Below, piece by piece: positions 9,942 to 19,069 of a DNA stretch of 64,000 nt. The notes under the pieces were generated by a model, which was not told where the DNA came from, did not search any database, and worked only from the letters and a program-made list of their open reading frames with translations. The stretch comes from Campylobacter concisus (GTDB lineage Bacteria; Campylobacterota; Campylobacteria; Campylobacterales; Campylobacteraceae), in the NCBI RefSeq assembly GCF_015230015.1, contig NZ_JAAKZC010000007.1:44328-108327 (forward strand), written 5' to 3'. The translations under genes and the position numbers were made by a program. The first letter of the stretch is position 1, and each line of letters opens with the position of its first letter.

Positions 9942-11147
9942 TATTTTATGCTAACTTCTGCTTTTGATGACTTATCAGAGGCGATGCCGTACTCATCAAC
10001 TGCTACGACGCTATAAGAGTAGCTAGCTCCTTTTTGGACGCTGTCATCTCTAAGCCCAGTATCACTTATACCACTAAAGACTTTCTCGCTAGCACCACTT
10101 CTATAAACTGTATATGAGCTAGCTCTATCAACTGCGTTCCAGCTTACATTTACACCACTGCCATCGTAGCTAGCGCTTATGCTTGGAGTTTTTGGTGCGC
10201 CAAGTGTGCTACCAACGATCGGCTCTTCTTGTTTTAAGCTCTCAAGACCGTCTTTATCGACCGCTGTCACTCTATAGTACCTTGTCGCTGCGTTTGTGTT
10301 TATGAGGTCTTCGTAGGTGTTGCTAGTCGTTTTTGCTAGGTATGTGTAAGGCAAAATTTTACTTGTCGTTCTATAAACCTTAAAATAAGCGAAATCCTCA
10401 GCTGGCGCGTAATCCCACGTTAAGATGATCTTTTTTGGCGCATTTTTGGTCGCCTGGACATTTGTTACTGATTTAGGGTAACTCCTTTGTTGTGGCGCTT
10501 ATATTTTGGCTTGGTTTTGAGATGACGCCAGAAGAAGTTTTAACTAAGATCCTATACTCATAAGACCTGCCAGGTTTTACCTCAGTATCGATATACTCGG
10601 CGTTTAGTCTGCCATTTACCTCTGCTACTTGGCTAAATTTATTAGCTCCTGCATCGCTTCTTTGGATGATGTAGCTTGCTACTGTGCTATCAGGATGTGG
10701 TCTCCAGATCACTTTCACACGGCCTGGAAGCCCCGTGATAGCTTGCGCAAATGGCACAGAGTCAAGTAGTGGCTTAGTTGTCGCAGTTGCGATCGCGCCA
10801 GGTTGAGAGATGGCGTTACTTGAGTAGGTTCTCATCTGATATGAGTAAGTTGTCTCTGGAGCTAGATCACGATCCACGTAGTGCGTAGCAAAGCGGTCTT
10901 TTATGTTTGCAACTAGTTGCATTTTTGAGTTTGCATCGTTTGGATTTGAACGGTAAAGGTAGTAGCCAACGACGCTCTCGTCGCTCACTGGGTTCCACTC
11001 AAAGCCAACTTCTGTCATGTCTGAAATAGTTTTTAAGCTTGTAATAGTTGGAAGCGATGTGCTTTGCTGAGTCGGTACGCTAGAGCCGCATCCCGCTAAG
11101 AAAGCTACTAAAAATGGTGTCAACATGCGTAGGGCAAATTTTTTCAT
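9941..11147 (-). pseudogene. flpA: FlpA-type fibronectin type III lipoprotein, broken by a one-base frameshift
   Basis: The ATG at 11147 follows an AAGGAG site at 7 bases. The product has a lipoprotein signal with lipobox LAGC, then four fibronectin type III domains. The first frame ends at a TAA at 10473-10475, after two domains. Domains three and four continue in another frame to 9943. Dropping one base of the GGG at 10476-10478 (CCC on the coding strand) joins the frames as ...ELPKSVTNV... and gives about 401 aa, close to C. jejuni FlpA, a surface adhesin that binds fibronectin. As read, a truncated two-domain lipoprotein of 224 aa would be made. A sequencing error, a true pseudogene and slippage are all possible. 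Confidence 0.85.
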
Positions 11148-12057
11148 CAAAAATCTCCTTGGGAATTTTTTTGTAAATTATTTGGTTAAAGTCATCATAC
11201 GTTTTTGCGGTAAATTCTACCCTTTTACCAGTTCGTGGATGGATAAAATAGAGCATATAAGCGTGAAGCATAACCCTGCTTATTTTATCGCCTTGGCTCT
11301 TAAATCCGTATAAATCATCGCCTAAAATGTGGCGATTTATACTAGCAAGATGCACTCTGATCTGATGAGTCCTGCCTGTAAAAAGCTTTGCCGCTATCAA
11401 ATTTACTCCGTCTTCGCTTAGTAAATTTACGAAGGCACTCTTTGCAAATTTAGCATCCGCGACGATCGCTTTTTTTAGGCGGTTGTTTGGGTTTCTGCCG
11501 ATTGGCTTGTCGATAATGACGTCCTCTTTTAGGGGCAAGTCGGTGAGTGCTAGATAAATTCGTCCCATGCTCTTGTCGCTTAGCTGCTCGCTAAGTTTGG
11601 CGTGGGCGAAGTTGTTTTTAGCAACGACGATAGCGCCGCTCGTGCCCTTATCTAGGCGGTGGACGATGCCAGCTCTTACGTCGCCGTTTAAATTTGAGAG
11701 CATAAAGCCCTTTTTGTTTAGCCACTCAACCAGCGTCGCCTCTTTGACGCTTGGGGCTTGGTGAACGACGATCTGTGGGGGTTTATTAAGCACTATGAGA
11801 TCGTCGTCTTCGTAGATTATAGGGATATCAAAATTTACTTCGTACTCATTTTGCATCTCTTTTTTTGGGGCAAAATTTACGCAAATTTCATCGTTTTCGT
11901 TTAAGATAAAGCTTGGTTTTGAGACTGGTTTTAAATTTACGCTTACAAGGGAGTCTTTTATCAAATTTAAAGCTTGATTACGTGAAATTTGAAGCTCTTG
12001 TGCCACTGCAACGTCGAGTCTTGAGCTATTTAAAACATTAAATTTAACCAAAATCAA
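11080..12057 (-). CDS. RluD/RluA-family 23S rRNA pseudouridine synthase
   Basis: 325 aa. An S4 RNA-binding domain (about 12-60) precedes the pseudouridine synthase domain, whose catalytic aspartate is D136 in the HRLDKGTSG motif. It isomerises uridine in large-subunit rRNA; the exact target (RluD, RluC or RluA site) cannot be told from the sequence. The start is TTG at 12057, with no better ATG upstream before the divergent rodA promoter. Its last 68 bases overlap the 5' end of flpA, including the flpA ribosome binding site, an unusually long overlap. Confidence 0.9.
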   Translation of the reverse strand: MILVKFNVLNSSRLDVAVAQELQISRNQALNLIKDSLVSVNLKPVSKPSFILNENDEICVNFAPKKEMQNEYEVNFDIPIIYEDDDLIVLNKPPQIVVHQAPSVKEATLVEWLNKKGFMLSNLNGDVRAGIVHRLDKGTSGAIVVAKNNFAHAKLSEQLSDKSMGRIYLALTDLPLKEDVIIDKPIGRNPNNRLKKAIVADAKFAKSAFVNLLSEDGVNLIAAKLFTGRTHQIRVHLASINRHILGDDLYGFKSQGDKISRVMLHAYMLYFIHPRTGKRVEFTAKTYDDFNQIIYKKIPKEIFDEKICPTHVDTIFSSFLSGMRL

Positions 12058-12071
12058 AGCCTTGTTTGTGA

Positions 12072-12077
12072 TATAAT
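12072..12077 (+). promoter_or_regulatory. -10 box of the rodA promoter
   Basis: TATAAT, preceded by TTTGTGA, lies 25 bases before the TTG start of rodA, in the 45-base gap between divergent genes. Campylobacter sigma-70 promoters rely mainly on this extended -10. Confidence 0.6.
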
Positions 12078-12102
12078 CTAGCCAAAAAACAAGGTTTGCT
12101 TC

Positions 12103-13209
12103 TTGATAAAACTAGATCGGCGTATTTTAACACATTTTGATTTTATTCAGCCGTTTTTAATAATCCCAATCATAGCCATCTCATACATCCTAGTTTCCGA
12201 AGCAAACGATGTTTTAGCAAACAAACAGCTTGTATATTTTGGCATAGGATTTGTCTCATTTTTCATAGCATTTTTGCTGCCTATTAGGCGTATCGACTGG
12301 ATCATTCCGATGTTTTACTGGGTTTGTATCGTGCTACTTCTAAGCGTCGATCTTTTTGGCGTTAGCAAGCTTGGAGCTAGGCGGTGGCTGGAAATCCCTT
12401 TCGTTCACTTCACGCTTCAGCCCTCAGAGCTCATGAAGCCAGCCTTTTTGCTGATGCTAGCCTACCTCGTCAAGCAGCGTCCTCCAGAGGCCGATGGGTA
12501 CGGGCTAAAAGACTTTTTAAGGCTTAGTTTTTACATCCTTTTGCCTTTTGCGCTCATCATGAAAGAGCCAGATCTTGGCACCGCGCTCATACTTTTGATA
12601 GTTGGCTACACCATCCTTTTTGTAATCGGCGTAAATAAGAAAATTTGGATCTGTATCATCCTTGCCATAGGCTTTTTGGCGCCGGTTTTGTATGAAAATT
12701 TACATGATTATCAAAAAAAGAGGATCCACGACTTCATCGCCGAAGAGCCAAGCTATCACGTAAAGCAAAGCATCATCGCCATAGGTAGCGGCGGGCTAAA
12801 AGGCAAGCCAAAAGATGAGGCTACGCAGACGCACTTTAAATTTTTGCCAATCGCCACTAGTGACTTCATCTTCGCCTACAACATCGAGCGTTTTGGCTTT
12901 TATGGAGCGCTACTTTTGCTGGGGCTTTATGGCACGCTTATAACGCATCTTCTTAGCCTAAACTACGGACTTAAGAATGATTATTTCACGCAGGTGACCG
13001 CCACTGGCATAGCCGCGCTCATCTTTGTCTACGTGGGGGTAAATGTCTCGATGACGATCGGTTTTGCGCCAGTTGTGGGCGTGCCGCTGCCATTTTTTAG
13101 CTACGGCGGAAGCAGCTTTGTCACCTTCATGGTACTTTTTGGGATACTGCAAAATCTGCTAACATTTAGGTTTGATCAGACCTACCGCTCTATAAAGATT
13201 AAATTTTAA
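12103..13209 (+). CDS. rodA: Rod shape-determining protein RodA (SEDS glycosyltransferase)
   Basis: 368 aa inner-membrane protein with about ten hydrophobic segments. SEDS signatures: the KEPDLGTALI loop carries the catalytic aspartate, and GFAPVVGVPLPFFSYGGSS lies near the C-terminus. It polymerises lipid II into glycan strands for cell elongation with PBP2. The start is TTG at 12103 with AAGG eight bases upstream. It is transcribed alone and ends convergently with the DUF4304 gene, whose extended frame overlaps the rodA stop by 4 bases. RodA is preferred over FtsW because of length and neighbourhood (mrdB position in C. jejuni). Confidence 0.93.
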   Translation: MIKLDRRILTHFDFIQPFLIIPIIAISYILVSEANDVLANKQLVYFGIGFVSFFIAFLLPIRRIDWIIPMFYWVCIVLLLSVDLFGVSKLGARRWLEIPFVHFTLQPSELMKPAFLLMLAYLVKQRPPEADGYGLKDFLRLSFYILLPFALIMKEPDLGTALILLIVGYTILFVIGVNKKIWICIILAIGFLAPVLYENLHDYQKKRIHDFIAEEPSYHVKQSIIAIGSGGLKGKPKDEATQTHFKFLPIATSDFIFAYNIERFGFYGALLLLGLYGTLITHLLSLNYGLKNDYFTQVTATGIAALIFVYVGVNVSMTIGFAPVVGVPLPFFSYGGSSFVTFMVLFGILQNLLTFRFDQTYRSIKIKF

Positions 13210-13321
13210 AAATTTATCTCATCTTGTTTATATTTTCTAAGTAGCTCGTTTATCTGGTTTTCAAATTTACCCCATCTTGCTTCGCTACCGTGCTTTGCGT
13301 AAAGACTCTTAGCATGAGAGA
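13206..13321 (-). other. Out-of-frame 3' tail of the DUF4304 gene
   Basis: The minus strand here is open in another frame and reads as plausible protein: SHAKSLYAKHGSEARWGKFE, continuing to a TAA at 13206-13208. Adding one A to the A4 tract at 13336-13339 joins it to the DUF4304 frame as ...LLIKDKKCEILIS..., giving about 202 aa. The stretch is not intergenic in character; it looks like coding DNA disconnected by a single-base loss. Confidence 0.65.
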
Positions 13322-13813
13322 TCAAAATTTCACACTTTTATCTTTTATCAAAAGATATTCGTATAGTTGATTTATCGCTGCAAGGCCGTTTTGTTCGAGC
13401 ATTAGCTCTATTAAATTTTCCTCCTGGCTAGCTTGCCCCAAAAATTTAAAGATTAAATTTAGCTCGTTTGCTACATTTTCATAAATTTTAGCCACGTCAC
13501 TATCTGGCTCTAGCTCGTAGTGTGCAGCAACTGTGTGAGTGATTTCATGCGCCCTAGCTCTAAAATGGCACTCATACTCTTTTGGCTTACTAAGCACTTC
13601 TTTACCAAGAGTAGCCTCTATAAAAGGGGCGTAAATGCCACAATTTATATAAAATCTCGTATGTGTTGAGCTATTGCTGCTGCTTTTTTGAAAATTTACA
13701 ACGTAGATAAAATTTGGGGTATTTTTGTAGAAATTTAAAGCGCTCTTACTAAAGCCATTATCCTTAAATAGCGGCTTTAGTAGAGCAATGAACTCGTCAA
13801 ATTTCTCTTTCAT
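13322..13813 (-). CDS. DUF4304 family protein, probably truncated by a frameshift
   Basis: 163 aa as read. Residues 1-110 look like DUF4304 (FDEFIALLKPLFKDNGFSK, then FIYVVNFQKS and RFYINCGIY), a family of unknown function sometimes found with immunity or toxin-related genes. No signal or membrane segment is seen. The last residues (KDKSVKF) run across an A4 tract after which another frame continues for about 40 codons, so the native protein may be about 202 aa. The ATG at 13813 has no clear ribosome binding site. It lies just after efp, with a 24-base gap. Confidence 0.7.
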   Translation of the reverse strand: MKEKFDEFIALLKPLFKDNGFSKSALNFYKNTPNFIYVVNFQKSSSNSSTHTRFYINCGIYAPFIEATLGKEVLSKPKEYECHFRARAHEITHTVAAHYELEPDSDVAKIYENVANELNLIFKFLGQASQEENLIELMLEQNGLAAINQLYEYLLIKDKSVKF

Positions 13814-13837
13814 AAATTTAACGTGCCAGATGTATGG

Positions 13838-14404
13838 TTATTTATTTGCGCGCTCGATATACTCGCCACGAACTGTATCAACGCGGATGACCTCGCCTTC
13901 TAGTACGTGAAATGGTATCTGAACCACCGCGCCACTCTCAAGAGTAGCTGGCTTTTTGCCGCCTTGTGTATCACCCTTGAAATTTGGTGGAGTCTCAACT
14001 ATCTTTAGCTCGACTACTTGTGGCACTTCAACGCCGATCGCATTGCCGTTGTGAAATAAAATTTCAACCATCATGCCATCGATCATCCACTTTTTAACAT
14101 CACCCACGTCCTCGTCGCTGATCGCAACTTGCTCGTAAGTAGCCGTATCCATAAACTGGCAAAACTCGCCGTCGTCATAGAGATACTGCATCTCTTTTTC
14201 TTCAAGATGCGGTTGCTCGCACTTGTCACCTGCGTGAAAAGTCTTTTCAAGAACCTTTCCATCGACAAAAGATTTGATCTTTGCACGAACAAAAGCTGCA
14301 CCCTTGCCCGGTTTAACGTGTTGATATTCTACGATCTTATAAGGAACGCCATCGATCTCGATCTTTAGTCCCTTTTTTAGATCGCCCATTGAATATGAAG
14401 CCAT
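13838..14404 (-). CDS. efp: Elongation factor P
   Basis: 188 aa, three KOW/OB domains, normal length. EF-P relieves ribosome stalling at polyproline. The tip lysine is K34 in KPGKGAAF, the site modified by EpmA-type beta-lysylation in bacteria that have it; no modification gene is in this window. The C-terminal domain ([20 protein letters not shown]) is typical. An AAGGA site precedes the ATG. It follows serA by 21 bases. Confidence 0.97.
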   Translation of the reverse strand: MASYSMGDLKKGLKIEIDGVPYKIVEYQHVKPGKGAAFVRAKIKSFVDGKVLEKTFHAGDKCEQPHLEEKEMQYLYDDGEFCQFMDTATYEQVAISDEDVGDVKKWMIDGMMVEILFHNGNAIGVEVPQVVELKIVETPPNFKGDTQGGKKPATLESGAVVQIPFHVLEGEVIRVDTVRGEYIERANK

Positions 14405-14425
14405 TTTTTATCCTTTCAAAATTTG

Positions 14426-16003
14426 TTATATAACTGCGTATTGAGCCCAAACACAAGCTTCAAGTGCGTTTAATCTCTCTAGCGTTTCTGTTTTTATATG
14501 TTCATCGACCAAGATGACCGCAAGCGCCATGCCGTGCTCATCTCTGCCAAGGCGGAAGTCTGCTATGTTTATCTTTTCATCAGCCAAAATTTTACTGATC
14601 TGAGCGATAACGCCTGGTACGTCGTGGTTTTTAAAGATGATCATCTTGCCTTTTGGCTTAAAGTCGGTCTTAAAGCCATTTATCGTCACGATGCGTTGCT
14701 GATTTTCACCAAATACCGTGCCACCAACCGTTGCTATGCCTTTTTCAGTCGTTATGCGAACGGTGATCTTATTTTTGAAAATGCTATCTCCGCCAGCATT
14801 TGTCTCGGTTACTATGCCTTTTTCATCGCATAAAAATTTAGCATTTACGTAGTTTATCGCATCACCCAGACTCTCTTTTAGAGCGCCCACTATGGCAAAT
14901 GTTAGCAGCGAATTTGCATATTCTCCGATTTGACCGTGCGTTTCTATGCGGATAGCCTTGATAGCGCTTTTATTAATCTGAGCTGCCAAGAAAGCCATCT
15001 TGCTTGTAAGCTCGATATAAGGCTCAACAAATGGTGGCAAGTCTTCTGTTTTGATAGGTAAATTTAAAGCGTTTGGATAGCTGATACCACGTGCTGCTGA
15101 TATAGCTTGCTCGACTGCCTCAACTGCGATGTTTCGCTGCGACTCAAGGGTATTTGCTCCAAGGTGCGGAGTGACGCTTACATTGTCTAGATCAAGAAGT
15201 GGATGGCTTGTCGCTGGCTCTTTTGTAAAAACATCGATACCAGCAAAAGCTATCTTGCCGCTTTTTAGCCCCTCATAAAGTGCCTCTTCGTTATAAAGAC
15301 CACCTCTAGCGCAATTTATAAGCCTTACGCCATCTTTCATCTTAGCTATCTCTTTAGTGCCGATCATATCGGTTGTCTCTTTGGTCTTTGGAGTGTGGAT
15401 CGTGATGAAGTCGCACGCCAAGATGTCATCAAAATTTTTAGTATAAGTGCCGCCCATATCGATGACCTTAGATGGATCGATATATGGGTCGTAGGCGATG
15501 ATATCCATACCAAAAGCTTTTGCGCGTGCTGCTACTCTTGAGCCGATGTTACCAAAGCCGATCACGCCGAGCTTTTTCTTAAACAGCTCTACCCCGTACC
15601 ACTTCTCACGCTTCCAAATTCTATCTAGCTTTAGGTCGTTGTGAGCGTACTCGAGCGATCTTGCAGCCGCTAGCATGTGAGCCATAGTTAGCTCGACTGC
15701 TGCGATAGTGTTTGCAGTCGGGACATTCATAGCGATGATGCCTCTTCTTGAACAGCCATCTATATCAACATTATCCACGCCAACACCGGCTCTAACGATA
15801 GCTTTTAGCTTTTTACCAGCTTCTAAAAACGCCTCATTTACCTCAGTCGAGCTTCTAGTGATCGCCACATCAGCCTCACCTAAAATTTTTAAAAGCTCGT
15901 CTTTTGGGGTATTAACTGCGTCTATTATATTTATATCTTGCTCTTTTTTTAAAAGCTCAAAACCTACTGGGTGTATCGCATCGCAAACAATGATAGTTTT
16001 CAT
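14426..16003 (-). CDS. serA: D-3-phosphoglycerate dehydrogenase
   Basis: 525 aa, the long (type I) form. It oxidises 3-phosphoglycerate to 3-phosphohydroxypyruvate, the first step of serine synthesis. The NAD-binding GFGNIGSR motif sits near 150, with the catalytic His in TPHLGANT around 280. An intervening domain and a C-terminal ACT domain (about 450-525, VPGVIAQISKILAD) that binds serine for feedback follow. The start overlaps the upstream unknown gene by 4 bases. Confidence 0.96.
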   Translation of the reverse strand: MKTIIVCDAIHPVGFELLKKEQDINIIDAVNTPKDELLKILGEADVAITRSSTEVNEAFLEAGKKLKAIVRAGVGVDNVDIDGCSRRGIIAMNVPTANTIAAVELTMAHMLAAARSLEYAHNDLKLDRIWKREKWYGVELFKKKLGVIGFGNIGSRVAARAKAFGMDIIAYDPYIDPSKVIDMGGTYTKNFDDILACDFITIHTPKTKETTDMIGTKEIAKMKDGVRLINCARGGLYNEEALYEGLKSGKIAFAGIDVFTKEPATSHPLLDLDNVSVTPHLGANTLESQRNIAVEAVEQAISAARGISYPNALNLPIKTEDLPPFVEPYIELTSKMAFLAAQINKSAIKAIRIETHGQIGEYANSLLTFAIVGALKESLGDAINYVNAKFLCDEKGIVTETNAGGDSIFKNKITVRITTEKGIATVGGTVFGENQQRIVTINGFKTDFKPKGKMIIFKNHDVPGVIAQISKILADEKINIADFRLGRDEHGMALAVILVDEHIKTETLERLNALEACVWAQYAVI

Positions 16004-16482
16004 AATTTTACCTCTCTCACACTTGAGTGGATATCGTAAACTCTTAGCTGCAAAATGATATTTTGCAAAAGCCTTGAGTCTTGGGTATTTAAAAAGATCT
16101 GGCTTTTGGCGCCGTCCTTTACAACAGTGAAATCAACCTCGCTATTTCTTAAAGTCTGCATCAAGCAAAACATAGAGTAGATGTCGTTTTTATCTATCAT
16201 AAGTTCATATGCTGTGATCTTTGGCTTTTCTATCTTAGGTCGGTTGTATTCTATAAAAATTTCATTTACGGGCAATACGTAATCTTTTTTCTTAATAGTT
16301 GCCAGCTCGTTGATCCAGTTTTCACTGCCGGCAGTGTTTTTGGTTATATTTCGCTCGTTTGTTATATTGTTTTCTGGGATCTGGCTGAAATTTACACTTG
16401 CAAATTTAACAAGATAAATTCCAACCAAACCCAATATCACAAAGAGCAGAACAACTACTAATAAAAGTGTTCGTCTGCCCAT
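16000..16482 (-). CDS. Unknown membrane-anchored periplasmic protein
   Basis: 160 aa. One membrane anchor near the N-terminus (RTLLLVVVLLFVILGLVGIY, about 4-23) leaves the rest in the periplasm. I recognise no domain. The C-terminal part alternates strands and helices (VDFTVVKDGAKSQIFLN, then an LLQNIILQLRVYDIHSS helix). It sits between rpsA (5-base gap) and serA (4-base overlap), a position kept in C. jejuni as I recall, so it is a conserved gene and not a chance frame. Confidence 0.75.
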   Translation of the reverse strand: MGRRTLLLVVVLLFVILGLVGIYLVKFASVNFSQIPENNITNERNITKNTAGSENWINELATIKKKDYVLPVNEIFIEYNRPKIEKPKITAYELMIDKNDIYSMFCLMQTLRNSEVDFTVVKDGAKSQIFLNTQDSRLLQNIILQLRVYDIHSSVREVKL

Positions 16483-16487
16483 TTATA

Positions 16488-18164
16488 CTAGCGTAATTGT
16501 TCTTTTATAATGTCGCCAAGTGTTACTTTGTCATCGTTATCGTTGATCTCATTTAACACTTCACGCTCTTTTTGTTTTGCTAAACGGCGTATGCTTAGGC
16601 GAATTCTATTTTTCTTCTCATCGATAAATGCGATAGCAGTCTCGATCTCGTCGCCGATCTTTAGCGTGCTAGCATCTACGCTACCTAGATCTTCTTTGCG
16701 GATTAGCGCATCGACATTATCGCCAAGCTCAACAAATACGCCAAAGTCTTTAATGTCACGGATAGTTCCTTTGACGATGTCACCTACACTAAATTTATTA
16801 GCAAATGCCTGAACTGGGCTTTGTTTTAGATCTTTTAGGCTTAGAGAAATTTTTTGCTCAGCGCTGTCTATTTTGATGATCTTTACCTCAAGTTCGTCGC
16901 CAGCTTTGAACATATCTTTGCATTTGTCGTTTCTATCCCATGATGCATCTTCGTTATGCAGCAAGCCCTCAACGCAGCCTACTCTAACAAATGCACCAAA
17001 ATTTGTGATAGTTGTTACAACGCCTTTTACTACGTCGCCCTCTTTAAATTTAGCTTTAAATTCATCAAATGGCTTTGGAAGTAAATTTTTAAGGCTCACT
17101 CTTAAACGGTGTCCTTTTGCGTCTATTTCGATAACCTCAACATCGATCTCTTGGCCTTCGCTGATGTGATCTTTTGGATTTTTGATATTTTTGTCCCACG
17201 AAATTTCAGATATATGTAAAAATCCTTCAATATCATTTCCAAGATCGACAAATGCACCATAAGGCTCGATATTGCTAACTGTTACTTTTATAGTGTCGCC
17301 AACTTCTAGGCCGTCGCTTATGATCTCTTCCCAAGGATCTGGAGTAGCTGCCTTGATAGATAGAGATAGGTGGCGTTTTTCGTTATCATAGCTGATAACT
17401 TTAACTAAAACTTTATCGCCTTCTTTGTATAAAGAGCTAGGATTTACTGGGCCTTTGTAGCTTATCTCACTGTAGTGAACGAGCCCATCTACGCCGCCAA
17501 CATCAACAAACATACCATAAGTTGTGATTTTCTTAACTGTGCCCTCTATAACGCTATCGTTTTCTACTATGTTTGATAGGGCTTCTTTGCGTTTTTTGCG
17601 GTCGTCATCTAAAATTTTCTTTCTTGAGACAACTATGCTGTTCTCTTCTTTATCGACTTTTATAACTCTTACTTTGTATGATTTTCCAACTACGCCCTCA
17701 GCGTTTTTAAATCCGCTGTGTGTCCTTGGTAAGAAAAATTCTACGCCATTTGCGTCTTGAGTGATAAAACCACCTTTATTTTTTCCAACTACTTTTACAT
17801 CGATTTCGCCAGAATTTTCAGGATCGTAAGCTTCGATGAAAGCTTTAACTTTCTCTTTTCTAAGTGCTTTTTTGTGCGACACTATAGGTCTTCCATTTCT
17901 TGATCCAGTTATTACAACTTTGATCGTATCGCCAACTTTATGCGTCAGGTTGCCGTTTGCGTCAGTGATCTCAGAAACATTTAAAATGCCTTCTGACTTC
18001 TTGCCAACGTCGATTAAAACCTCATCACCATTGATACTGACGATCTTTGCGTCACTATCTTCTTCAGTCTTTTTAAAAGACTCCTCTAACATCGCAGCAA
18101 AATCGATATCTTCGATATCTTCGTCTTTTGCTTTTCCTAATTGAACACTTTTGTTCACAGCCAT
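16488..18164 (-). CDS. rpsA: 30S ribosomal protein S1
   Basis: 558 aa with six S1 (OB-fold) repeats starting at about residues 37, 118, 200, 285, 372 and 458, the proteobacterial layout. S1 recruits structured or leader-poor mRNAs to the 30S subunit. The third to fifth repeats show the regular GxVxxIxxFGAFVxxxxxxGLxHxSE pattern. It has its own -10 box upstream (18210-18215) and a strong AAAGGA site before the ATG. Confidence 0.97.
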   Translation of the reverse strand: MAVNKSVQLGKAKDEDIEDIDFAAMLEESFKKTEEDSDAKIVSINGDEVLIDVGKKSEGILNVSEITDANGNLTHKVGDTIKVVITGSRNGRPIVSHKKALRKEKVKAFIEAYDPENSGEIDVKVVGKNKGGFITQDANGVEFFLPRTHSGFKNAEGVVGKSYKVRVIKVDKEENSIVVSRKKILDDDRKKRKEALSNIVENDSVIEGTVKKITTYGMFVDVGGVDGLVHYSEISYKGPVNPSSLYKEGDKVLVKVISYDNEKRHLSLSIKAATPDPWEEIISDGLEVGDTIKVTVSNIEPYGAFVDLGNDIEGFLHISEISWDKNIKNPKDHISEGQEIDVEVIEIDAKGHRLRVSLKNLLPKPFDEFKAKFKEGDVVKGVVTTITNFGAFVRVGCVEGLLHNEDASWDRNDKCKDMFKAGDELEVKIIKIDSAEQKISLSLKDLKQSPVQAFANKFSVGDIVKGTIRDIKDFGVFVELGDNVDALIRKEDLGSVDASTLKIGDEIETAIAFIDEKKNRIRLSIRRLAKQKEREVLNEINDNDDKVTLGDIIKEQLR

Positions 18165-18209
18165 CTTGATCCTTTAAATTTTATTATGCCAGTAGAGGCA
18201 AATTGGCTT

Positions 18210-18215
18210 ATTATA
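18210..18215 (-). promoter_or_regulatory. -10 box of the rpsA promoter
   Basis: TATAAT read on the minus strand, 45 bases before the rpsA ATG, in the 80-base gap after ispH. It would allow strong rpsA transcription apart from the upstream pheS-pheT-aroA-ispH string. Confidence 0.55.
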
Positions 18216-18244
18216 GTTAATTGTGGCTTTAGCTAGGATAAATT

Positions 18245-19069
18245 TTATACTTTTTTGATTCTATCAACGACTTTTTGTATGATCCAGTCAGGTGTGCTAG
18301 CCCCCGCACTTATACCACACAAATTTTTGCCATCAAACCATGATCTCTCAAGCTCTTCTTCGCTTTCTATAAGATAGCTATCTTCGCAGAAATTTTTAGA
18401 TATTAGGTAGAGTTGTTTTGTATTTGAGCTGTTTTTTCCGCCGATTATTATCATCACGTCAGCTCTTTTTGCTAAATTTTTAGCAGCCTCTTGATTTTCA
18501 AATGTCGCGTTGCAGATCGTGTTAAAAACGCGCAGCTCTTTTACATGAAGCATGAGATAGTTTGCGATCTGCATAAATTTCTCAACTTTTCTAGTAGTTT
18601 GGCTAACAAGCGCGACCTTTTGCTTAAATTTAATGCCCTCTAGCTCGCTCTCTTCAAGCACAACATAGACGTTGCCCTTGGCATATGACTTCACCCCTTT
18701 TACCTCTGGGTGATGCATGTCGCCAAAGATCACCACATCATAGCCCTCTTCGCTCATTTTTTCGCAAATTTGTTGTGGCTTTGTCACAAACGGACAAGTT
18801 GCATCGATCACTTTTATATCGGTTTTTTTTAGCTCTGCAAGGTCGTTTTTAGTGATGCCATGAGTGCGGATGATCGCCTTTTTCTCATCTTTTAGCTCTC
18901 TTATGCCCTCAAGCGTCTTTACATTGTAGTTTTTCTCAAGCCTGTTTATCTCTTCATTGTTATGGATGAGCGGACCGATAGTTGCAGCATCTCCAGCGTT
19001 TTCAGCTATCTTTATCGCTCTTTTTACACCAAAGCAAAAACCATAACTACTAGCAAGCTCGATCTTCAA
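18245..19069 (-). CDS. ispH: 4-hydroxy-3-methylbut-2-enyl diphosphate reductase
   Basis: 274 aa Fe-S enzyme, last step of the MEP isoprenoid pathway, making IPP and DMAPP. The three cluster-ligand cysteines are present: C12 (GFCFGVKRA), C92 (DATCPFV) and C186 (TICNATFENQ). The SAGASTPDW motif near the C-terminus is also diagnostic. The start lies inside the end of aroA (20-base overlap). It is not fused to S1 as in some Firmicutes, but rpsA is next. Confidence 0.96.
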   Translation of the reverse strand: MKIELASSYGFCFGVKRAIKIAENAGDAATIGPLIHNNEEINRLEKNYNVKTLEGIRELKDEKKAIIRTHGITKNDLAELKKTDIKVIDATCPFVTKPQQICEKMSEEGYDVVIFGDMHHPEVKGVKSYAKGNVYVVLEESELEGIKFKQKVALVSQTTRKVEKFMQIANYLMLHVKELRVFNTICNATFENQEAAKNLAKRADVMIIIGGKNSSNTKQLYLISKNFCEDSYLIESEEELERSWFDGKNLCGISAGASTPDWIIQKVVDRIKKV

